From contig CH002936.1 of NCBI GenBank assembly GCA_000149265.1, forward strand, positions 25,444 through 89,443: 64,000 nt of DNA. The letters are read 5' to 3'. The translations under genes were made by a program, and so were the position numbers. Shown here in pieces: positions 58,801-64,000 of the stretch. This stretch comes from Ciona savignyi. Taxonomy: Eukaryota > Chordata > Ascidiacea > Phlebobranchia > Cionidae. The first letter of the stretch is position 1. Every line of letters starts with the position of its first letter. The notes under the pieces were generated by a model. That model searched no databases. It saw only the letters and a program-made list of their open reading frames with translations, and was not told the origin of the DNA.

Positions 58801-61800
58801 CTGGCAAGGCACTTGACAGTCGTCACTGGCAAGGCACTTGACAGGCGTCACTGGCAAGGCACTTGACAATTGTCACTGGCAAGGCACTTGACAGGCGTCA
58901 CTGGCAAGGCACTTGAGGGTCGTCACTGGCAAGGCACTTGACGATCGTCACTGGCAAGGCACTTGACAGGCATCACTGGCAAGGCACTTGACAATTGTCA
59001 CTGACAAAGCACTTGAAAGTCGTCACTGGCAAGACATTTGACATTCGTCACGGGCGGCATTAACCCAACTTGGTAATTTTAACATTTTGGTAATGTCGTG
59101 GCCATTTTGCAAGCCAAGTGTACAATAAAAAACTAACATGGCATTTATATCGTAATATAGCCAATATGACCTAATATTTTGGGGAACATTTCTAACTTTA
59201 TGCTTATGGCTAGCTACTATTCATATTATAAACACAGCTTTCTTTTCTTAATTACTGAAAACTAGAACTTAAAGTACATGACACCTGAACTTACCTTAAC
59301 CGATGATAAGGTACTCGATACTGATGACATTTCACTTGAACTGAAAGAAAATTGTTTTCGTTATATCATCATCTGGCCGGTTAGTCTGGCGGTTAAGTGT
59401 GTGGCTTTTTAATCGAAAAGTTGCAGATGTGAAACTGGCCGCTAGCTGGTTGGTTGTGTCATTGGGCAAGATACTTAACAGAGATTTCCTGAACCCAGCC
59501 GATTATTAGATTCTATTAAATTTAAAGAAACTTGTCTATCATAAGCAACACACTGCAATAGCTCTGGTAACCCGACGGTGGGCGTGAGGTGATCTGACGA
59601 TTGCCCGTGTGTTAACCATCTTGGTTTTCCCATTAACTGTGATAAACATGAATCCTATTCTATCCTATCCTATCCTAGAAAAAGAATGGTCTAGCATGCA
59701 ATGTCTATCTTTAAACCAAGTCCCAATCATGTATTTACATATTTGAATCAACCATTAATAAACCACATATTCTTAATCACACAACATGTACATTTTTGTA
59801 ATTTCAGTTATATGTTAAGCGAAAGACCACAAGGGTCTAAGACACTAAACCAGTGGTTCCTAAACTTTTTTATTCGCACCCCCCTTGACGTTTGTCATTT
59901 ATGCTCACGCCTTACCTATCCTCAAAAATTAAACTCAAGAAAATGGAACAATAAATTATTTCCATGTTTCTGCTTAGTGTGAAGGATGCAACTGTTTTGG
60001 GTTGACTTTACTTTACTTACCTTTGTCTTTAAAATGTGAGGCGTGAGCATGAATGACAAACATCAAGGGGGGCGCAATAAAAAAAATTTAAGGCTTATTT
60101 TTTTAAATAAGAAATAAATTACATCATCAAATTCGAAAACACCCGCCCTCACCTTTGTAGTAATCCAGAATCACTATGCACTCGGTTCCTGAAGGTAACC
60201 GATCTTCGATCCACTTGTCGCGTCCTTGGTATTACGATGTGCTGACCGCTGGTGTGCTGTGTATAAACCCAGTCTGTTAGTTGGATCTCATTTGTGGAAT
60301 AATGAAGAAGAAAAATGAATAGATTTTAATCAAAAGCTTAATTTTATCAGCCTTGATTTGACAGTTTCTACTATTTCCACTTAGGTTTGGATAGGATATT
60401 CATGTTTACCCCCGTGAATGGGAAAACCAAGGGAGTTAATACACAGGCAATCGTCAGATTACCGCAGCTATTGCAGTGTGTTGAGTATGATAAGATATTA
60501 TTCAAAAGCCGAATCTCATCAGACAGTTTCTACTATTTCTACTTAGTTATACGAGAAGATATTTAGACGATATACAAACTTTGATTTGTGTAGTTTACCT
60601 TTAGGATGAAAACAATAATAAATTTTGATAAAATTTGGAATTTTCGCATTAATTACAAAATAAATAAATTTTGATGAAATTTGGAATTTTCGCATTAATT
60701 ACAAAAGAAATTAATTTTTTATGAAATTTGGAATTTGCCTATTAATTACAAAAGAAATTGATTTTGATAAAAATTGTAATTTTCGCATTAATTACAAAAA
60801 AAATGATTTTGATGAAATTTGTAATTTTTGCATTAATTACAAAAGAAATAGATTTTAATGAAATTTGCAATTTTCGCATTAATTACCAAAAAAAGAGATT
60901 TTGATGAAATTTGGAATTTTCACATTAATTACAAAGAAAATTGATTTGGATAAAATTTGGAATTTTTGCATTAAATACAAACAAAATTGATTATAATAAA
61001 ATTTGGAATTTTTGCATTAATTACAAAATAAATAGATTTTGACGAAATTTGTAATTTTTTGCATTAATTACAATAAAAATAGATTTTGATGAAATTTGTA
61101 ATTTTCGCATTAATGTCAAAAGAAAATGATTTGAAATTTGGCCCGGTAGATTCTGTTTATTGGAATAAGCGATAAAACGTTAGATCTGATTCAAGAAGGA
61201 ATATTATATTATAAATTAACTTGATAAATTGCATGTAGAATTTAATGTAATTTAGATAGAAGGGAAACTGTGTTCAAAGGAATAGATGATTAAATTTCAA
61301 AGGTCGTTAGAAAAAATGAACTTGACAATAGATCAAAAAATCACTAATCTGCGGGACAGAGGGGCAGGACAACGCTCTATATAATGTGCGGGACAGGTTA
61401 TTTCGTCAGTGACACGAGCAGGACGGGTTATAACACGAACGGGACAAAGTATATCATGAGCAGGACGGGTAAGAATTATTTCGTCGCTAACTACGCGCTC
61501 CTTCCTACTGTCCTGCAAAATAGTTTGTTGTCCCGTCCCGCTGTTCCAAATATTAGTGAAGTCCAAAAAAATTTTTTTTTAATAAAATCTCACCGGATTT
61601 GAAGTGGTGGGTTTTGATTCCGAAAGATCCATTAAATAGATGTCCCGGTCACTGGTTATGACATCACAAATAAGATGTAGATGTTCCTGGGTCCGATCGA
61701 TGAGATATAACTTGTCGTGGCGACTCGCTGGGGTTAGAAGGAAAAATGAAGATTACACCGTGATTATGGGATGCTTGGTTATACCAGAAGTAGCAATATG

Positions 61801-63377
61801 CATGATGAGGTATAGAATGTTAAATTACCTTGTGCTTACAGTCGGAGCTACTGAAATTTGTTGAATAAGATATTTTTGAGTGAAGTTTTTCTATCACCAT
61901 ATTTTAGTTATGGTAGTTTTTGTTTAATGAATAAATTTAATAAACTTATTAAGCACTCGCTATAGTAGCAAGAAAATTTATAAGAAGCCACATGTGGCTC
62001 TGGAACTACAAGTTGTTGACCCCTGGTTTAGATAAATACAAGCAATAGAGAAATGAGAAATGCAATTACCGTCTAAAAACATCCACTTTTCCGTCGAAAT
62101 TCCAGGCCCACGATCGCCCTAAAAATGTGAATCGTTATTTCAAGCTTGTGTTAAGCATATTCAACCATTAAGAACATAATTGTAAGTTAACTGACTCCTT
62201 TCCACACAAGTTTTGCAAAAATGCGGGTAAAATATGCAGCTCAAATGTTGTCTAACTCTGCGGCTCAAATTATATAGGCAAGAGGTGGTAAGAAAATGAT
62301 TCCTTCTGCTTGGTTCTGCCTATTCTGCCGTACCAGAAAGTACCCAATAGTTCGACCGTTAAGCTAAAGTTATGCTTCTACATTAATAGCTACCGGGACC
62401 AGGAATTTAGGCCATGAAAGGCCAATTACTCCAGTCAAGTTATGCTTTAACTAAAGATGTGGTTGTCTGGACAAAATGGACTAATATACAACAAACTGCA
62501 ATGGCTCCGATACCACAATCTTTGTCACAACGAGGTAATTCGACGAAAGGTGGTTCCCCTAAATAATTTTGACTGGCTGTAAGCAACTGGTGCTCGTGCC
62601 AATAGGGATAAAATCTATTTTTATGACAATCAATTCATAAATTTTACCAATTTTTAACACACAGTAATATGATTCACATTTTGGCAGAGAGCATGTAGCA
62701 AATTATACAAATGAAAAACACACAAAGAAAATCCCTGCAAGGGCTTAGGGAATAAATTTTAACAATTTTCAAGACAAATTGATCTTCCACATAATGACAG
62801 AGGGCATTGGGGTGTTAAAAATGAATGGGAAACACAGAAGATAACTTACCGCGTTGACTGTTTCCCAGCAAGTCCGTACACTGCTCAGCGTAGCGTTGTT
62901 TGTGACAATCGTCACCAACCTTGGGGCAGCTGTGGTGAGGGTTGGGTTTAGAGGGGGTGGGTTAGTAGGAGTGGGGTTAGAATGAAGTAGGATAGGATAT
63001 TCATGTTTATCCCCGTGAATGGGAAAACCAAGATGGTTAACACACAAGCAATCGTCAGATCACCTCGCGCCCATCGTCGGGTTACCGGAGCTATTGCAGT
63101 GTGTTGTATATGATTGACACGTTCCTTCAATTTAGTAGAATTCAATAATCCGCTGGGCTCAGGCAATGTCCATTAAGTGCCTTGCCCAAGGACACAACCG
63201 ATCAGCTAGCAACCAGTTTCAAACCGTTAACCTTTTGGTTAAAAAGTGTCGCACTAAACCACCAGACTAGTAGAAAGGTAATTCTTACCAACAGAACACA
63301 GTTTATCTAATCTTCCGTTGAATTCATCGTACTGGGAAGAGGTTAAGGCGTTCACTCTTATCTTTACTTGCTGCTGG
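52778..63377 (-). CDS. Dgkz: Diacylglycerol kinase zeta/iota-like, C-terminal part, 13 exons
   Basis: Thirteen exons join in phase without a stop to give the last 562 residues; the 5' part lies beyond the window. The enzyme phosphorylates diacylglycerol to phosphatidic acid; the kinase domain itself is upstream. Visible here are a post-kinase conserved block (QQQVKIRV, KWMFLDA, LIDRTQEHLHL, residues 1-117) matching vertebrate QQQLRIQV, KWCFLDA and RIDRAQEHLNY; a poorly conserved acidic, Ser/Pro-rich linker (about 118-422); ankyrin repeats (about 424-550: GCTALHHAVRFAHTDVVDFM, QTALHKAAWYGRMDICIKLV, GKTAMERAKQ); and the tail ETDL, a class I PDZ ligand like the vertebrate ETAV. Ankyrin repeats with such a tail mark type IV kinases. 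SINEs and MITEs fill most introns. Confidence 0.93.
53070..53335 (+). repeat. Type A SINE in last DGK intron
   Basis: Full length in antisense to the gene: GAAAGGTTGCAGGTTCAAAA box B, GTCGGTTGTGTCCATGGGC, tail ACATCCTATCCTATAC. Confidence 0.9.
53387..53523 (-). CDS. Dgkz: DGK exon 12 (ankyrin)
   Basis: Acceptor ACATTCCAG^GCGGC, donor TACAAG^GTACTT. It encodes LLDTHRKQTALHKAAWYGRM and LVEAGSLLHITDYK, a complete ankyrin helix pair, aligning with vertebrate ENGETCLHQAA and IVEAGASLMKTD. Confidence 0.95.
53552..53733. mobile_element. MITE next to a DGK splice acceptor
   Basis: 182 bp: left ACTAAAAAGAGGGAAAG, right CATCCCTCTTTTAGT, core GGGTTGAGATTAGTG. It begins 28 bp upstream of the exon 12 acceptor, so it probably occupies the branch-site region. 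Confidence 0.82.
53848..54095 (+). repeat. Diverged type A SINE
   Basis: Head GGTTGAAGGTTCGAAACTGG is well kept, followed by GTCGGTTGTGTCCTTAGG. The 3' half has a deletion (TACACAATACACCGTTATAA) and no TATCC tail. Confidence 0.82.
54245..54352 (-). repeat. Type B SINE, reverse, touching exon 11 donor
   Basis: CTGAGTCTCAAACCCATAAT, then GGTCGCGTTAACCATTCGAC. Its head end stops about 6 bp from the donor GTGAGAACG of exon 11. Confidence 0.75.
54360..54526 (-). CDS. Dgkz: DGK exon 11 (ankyrin)
   Basis: Acceptor ACCATCGCAG^GAATAAG, donor ACGAAAG^GTGAGA. It encodes KIFMDASKRGDVSKMEQAHE and GCTALHHAVRFAHTDVVDFM. Phase 2 in, phase 1 out. Confidence 0.95.
54575..54815 (-). repeat. Two type B SINE pieces, reverse
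   Basis: 54575-54620 is a head only (CCCGCTAACCATTCGGCCAC). 54715-54815 has box B AAGTTTCGAACTGAGATGG, GGCTCGTTACTGGGACCG and CGAGCTAACACACGACC. Confidence 0.7.
54822..55105 (-). repeat. Type A SINE, reverse
   Basis: Full length: AGGATAGGATATTCATG tail at the low end, body, and head to TACAACCTTGAAAGGCG. Same orientation as the gene. Confidence 0.93.
55159..55190 (-). CDS. Dgkz: DGK exon 10 (32-base microexon)
   Basis: Acceptor TTGCCTTCCAG^GTCGAC, donor ATGTG^GTGAGT. It encodes VDHKQELTSM plus a split Trp, joining the linker to the ankyrin region in phase. Confidence 0.8.
55380..55455 (-). repeat. Type A SINE fragment, reverse
   Basis: ATGTCAAATTACCTCATGCC, TGATTACTGCAGCTGTTGC, GTGTTTTATATGA. 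An old, short remnant. Confidence 0.6.
55581..55647 (-). CDS. Dgkz: DGK exon 9 (linker)
   Basis: Acceptor CCATTTACAG^TGACAA, donor AATAAC^GTGAGT. It encodes DNPFLLSNFVKGRRHNNNHS; basic and Asn-rich. Phase 2 in, phase 0 out. Confidence 0.82.
55672..55955 (-). repeat. Type A SINE, reverse
   Basis: Full length with a reduced tail (AGTATAGGATATTCATG) and the head ending at AACCCTAAACTTTTTGGTTG. Confidence 0.92.
55960..56060 (+). repeat. Third tRNA-like SINE head
   Basis: GCGCATATGGTAGCGTGTCG resembles a box A of a different tRNA class, and GTGGGGGATCGAAAC resembles box B. It differs from types A and B. Single copy in the window, so the family call is tentative. Confidence 0.45.
56155..56375 (-). 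repeat. Type A SINE, reverse, head truncated
   Basis: ATGATAGGATATTAAAGTC tail to GACCGGAGTATACC. The tRNA-like head is missing. GTATACCACATGTCCACAGTC follows and recurs at 56492-56512 next to exon 8. Confidence 0.9.
56542..56619 (-). CDS. Dgkz: DGK exon 8 (linker)
   Basis: Acceptor TTTCTTTACAG^CCAACGG, donor AACGAAAG^GTAAGT. It encodes QREKHYSGNSPVQRSKSSES plus PSENE, a Ser-rich piece likely to be phosphorylated. Phase 2 in and out. Confidence 0.85.
56620..57217 (-). other. DGK intron, A/T-rich
   Basis: 56990-57200 is long A and T runs with ACATGACAATTAAAA-type short repeats. No SINE and no extra exon seen. Confidence 0.6.
57218..57408 (-). CDS. Dgkz: DGK exon 7 (linker)
   Basis: Acceptor AATTCCAG^TCGCGCC has a weak pyrimidine tract; donor TTTGTAAG^GTACAA. 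The frame fits both neighbours (phase 0 in, 2 out). It encodes SRPASECSSHSTSSNEYLVC, then MTQRPGNRKKLLKPSWSS; Ser-rich then basic. Confidence 0.78.
57470..57725 (+). repeat. Type A SINE in DGK intron
   Basis: GGGAATCTGGGCGCTTTCTAG head remnant, full body, tail AATAATCTATCCTATCC. Antisense to the gene. Confidence 0.9.
57726..58105 (-). other. DGK intron with a diverged direct repeat
   Basis: 57785-57905 and 57945-58065 are two diverged copies of a ~160-bp spaced repeat (TTCAGCTTTTTA.CCCAAA, GGATT..CAG...GATTT). No gene. Confidence 0.55.
58106..58550 (-). CDS. Dgkz: DGK exon 6 (acidic linker), next to minisatellite
   Basis: 445 bases. The acceptor GTGCCTTTCCAG^TGACCC is chosen because it alone joins exon 5 (phase 2) to the long frame; a nearer CAG at 58497-58496 breaks it. 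Donor ATTCGTCAG^GTAGGT, phase 0. It encodes 148 codons, strongly acidic (DWVDADENDEE) and Ser/Thr/Gly-rich (CTTTPSGGGG). I see no known domain; the vertebrate counterpart region is also low-complexity. The acceptor lies in the first unit of the 25-bp minisatellite. Confidence 0.82.
58549..59055. repeat. 25-bp minisatellite built on a splice acceptor
   Basis: About 20 copies of CACTGGCAAGGCACTTGACA plus ATCGT. On the minus strand each unit reads GTGCCTTGCCAG^TGAC, close to the real exon 6 acceptor GTGCCTTTCCAG^TGAC, which is the unit next to the exon. A second copy of the TTTCCAG version is two units upstream (58599). Variation between units is mostly at the ACAATCG/ACAGTCG position. Confidence 0.95.
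59372..59690 (+). repeat. Type A SINE in DGK intron
   Basis: Full length: box A GGTTAGTCTGGCGGTTAAG, box B-like AGTTGCAGATGTGAAACTGG, long tail of CCTATCCTATCCTATCC at 59659-59676. Confidence 0.93.
59850..60095. mobile_element. hAT-like foldback MITE, right end eroded
   Basis: Left end CAGTGGTTCCTAAACTTTTT. GACGTTTGTCATTTATGCTC is mirrored by GAGCATGAATGACAAACATC, and CGCACCCCCCTTGA by TCAAGGGGGGCGC. The final CCACTG on the right is lost (AAATTTAAGGC instead). Confidence 0.78.
60153..60256 (-). CDS. Dgkz: DGK exon 5 (basic linker)
   Basis: Acceptor TTTATACACAG^CACACC, donor CTACAAAG^GTGAGG, phase 0 in, 2 out. Only this phase is open. It encodes HTSGQHIVIPRTRQVDRRSV and TFRNRVHSDSGLLQ. Arg-rich with a possible phosphorylation site (RRSV); no direct vertebrate match recognised. 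Confidence 0.72.
60389..60492 (-). repeat. Type A SINE, reverse, truncated
   Basis: GGATAGGATATTCATG tail to GCTATTGCAGTGTGTTG, with an internal deletion between GTCAGAT and TACCGCAGC. The phrase TCAGACAGTTTCTACTATTT and its variant occur on both sides (60348-60385 and 60510-60545). Confidence 0.85.
60600..61130. repeat. AT-rich ~46-bp tandem repeat, about 11 copies
   Basis: Unit contains GATTTTGATGAAATTTGGAA then TTTTCGCATTAATTAC and an A-rich joint. CATTAATTAC recurs every 46-48 bp from 60647 to about 61115. Confidence 0.92.
61594..61727 (-). CDS. Dgkz: DGK exon 4 (conserved post-kinase block)
   Basis: Acceptor AACCCCAG^CGAGTC, donor AATCCG^GTGAGA. It encodes SRHDKLYLIDRTQEHLHLIC and DVITSDRDIYLMDLSE, aligning with vertebrate YRIDRAQEHLNYVTEI and DEIYILDPE. 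Phase 1 in, 0 out. Confidence 0.95.
61955..62024. mobile_element. hAT-like end fragment
   Basis: GAAGCCACATGTGGCTCTGG then GTTGTTGACCCCTGG. The palindrome CCACATGTGG and the CCCCTG end are common in hAT elements. Only one end is present. Confidence 0.5.
62070..62118 (-). CDS. Dgkz: DGK exon 3 (49 bases)
   Basis: Acceptor CATTTTTAG^GGCGATC, donor TTAGACG^GTAATT. It encodes GDRGPGISTEKWMFLD, aligning with vertebrate KLSPKWCFLDA. Phase 0 in, 1 out. Confidence 0.93.
62119..62849 (-). other. DGK intron
   Basis: AT-rich. 62470-62615 has a weak SINE-like stretch (ATACAACAAACTGCAATGGC, then CAATAGGGATAAAA) too diverged to classify. No exon. Confidence 0.5.
62850..62929 (-). CDS. Dgkz: DGK exon 2 of the visible part
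   Basis: Acceptor CTCACCACAG^CTGCCC, donor CAACGCG^GTAAGT. It encodes APRLVTIVTNNATLSSVRTC then WETVNA, aligning with vertebrate [20 protein letters not shown]. Phase 1 in, 0 out. Confidence 0.92.
62990..63268 (-). repeat. Type A SINE, reverse
   Basis: Full length: AGGATAGGATATTCATG tail, CCATCGTCGGGTTACCGG body, head AGTTTCAAACCGTTAACC. It fills most of the 360-bp intron between visible exons 2 and 1. Confidence 0.94.
63289..63377 (-). CDS. Dgkz: DGK exon 1 of the visible part
   Basis: Acceptor CCCATTGCAG^CCAGCAG, donor TCTGTTG^GTAAGA. It encodes QQQVKIRVNALTSSQYDEFN then GRLDKLCSV, aligning with vertebrate QQQLRIQVSRVSMHDYEALH. It enters in phase 2, so at least one earlier exon lies upstream, beyond the window. 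Confidence 0.93.
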
Positions 63378-64000
63378 CTGCAATGGGAAAAACTGGTTTG
63401 AGTCTTATATTGTGTGAGTTAGGTTGCGCGCTTTGGAGACTGATAGGGACGAATTGGTATGGAACCAAACAGGTGTACTCGGGATTATGTGTGGTTGTGG
63501 GAGCAAAAATGAAGGCAGAATGCTACTTTTTATAATGGCGTGTCTTAGGGTGCAATTTAGTTCCACTGTCACTTGGTACTAACCACATCAACGGAGTTTA
63601 TTTTTAATGTTAAATTTCTTTACATGAACGGCATAGTTTTGGCTTTTATCTCTGTTTCATATTACAGATAAAGAAAATTGCTCTAAAATGTCCTCAAATT
63701 AGTCTTGATAATCGATAATTTAGTATTAAATTAAACAACATATTGAAAATATGCATGTGCTAGTCTTCAGCATATGTTTAGGAAAACATACTAAAACTGC
63801 TTCTATCCATGGTCAAGACAGAAAACCTGTCTGTGAGTCCAAGATATCGGCAATCTACATGGTGACCATAAGGACAATTTTAATCCAAGTAACTCAGGGT
63901 TAACTGAAGGGGTAATTAATGCAGTACATGGGACAATTGCGCAGAACTGCAAAGTGAAAATCTGCAGACTATACAGCATATTGATATATAAAAGATTTTA
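63378..64000 (-). other. DGK intron continuing out of the window
   Basis: AT-rich; no kinase-domain exon or repeat recognised before the window ends. Confidence 0.6.

Larger units (their letters stand above)
60257..61593 (-). other. DGK intron with tandem repeat
   Basis: 1.3 kb. It holds a truncated SINE, an AT-rich tandem repeat and, at 61340-61530, inverted copies of CGGGACA/GAGCAGGACGGG-like motifs. No additional exon was needed to keep phase. Confidence 0.65.

Noticed and set aside
58549-59055. Coding tandem repeat continuing the kinase exon
   Set aside because: Each 25-bp unit contains an in-frame TGA after the AG and the unit is not a multiple of three, so it cannot be translated as a repeat domain.

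Overview
This is animal nuclear DNA from a scaffold-level assembly. It is AT-rich, has two 100-base N gaps (18438-18537 and 45989-46088), spliced genes with GT-AG introns, and many short tRNA-derived and DNA-transposon repeats. I infer a sea squirt (tunicate), most likely Ciona. The reasons are the compact metazoan genes, a tRNA-derived SINE with a TATCC-rich tail resembling published Ciona composite SINEs, and splice acceptors just upstream of two start codons, as expected for genes that receive a spliced leader. I cannot prove the species from the sequence alone. Every recognised gene lies on the minus strand. || 1-8066 is a near-identical tandem array of a foldback-like repeat. The unit is 2,229 bp (1,891 bp in two copies) and is itself built of ~300-bp sub-repeats. 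8502-8892 is a two-exon secreted H-type-lectin-like gene. 9771-22640 is a nested transposon cluster of direct and inverted foldback arms. It contains a 950-bp TA-target MITE, a 2.84-kb non-coding LTR element, one copy of a segmental duplication, a CARM1-like exon trapped between inverted arms at a gap, and a LINE fragment. 22640-24968 is the second copy of the duplication. || 25524-36505 is a three-exon gene for a type II membrane protein of 721 residues with a Thr-rich stalk and an O-fucosyltransferase-like domain. 36.5-48.9 kb is gene-poor and holds a piggyBac-like element, a hAT-like element with a perfect 8-bp target duplication, small MITEs and another foldback arm. 48879-49802 is a Fringe glycosyltransferase in one exon. 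52778-63377 is the 3' part of a diacylglycerol kinase of the zeta/iota type: thirteen exons, all in phase, coding 562 residues with C-terminal ankyrin repeats and a PDZ-binding tail. || Two secretory-pathway glycosyltransferases are therefore close neighbours, but nothing else links the genes functionally. The most unusual signal is that two unrelated minisatellites, one in the fucosyltransferase-like gene and one in the kinase gene, directly abut an exon and repeat that exon's own splice site many times.
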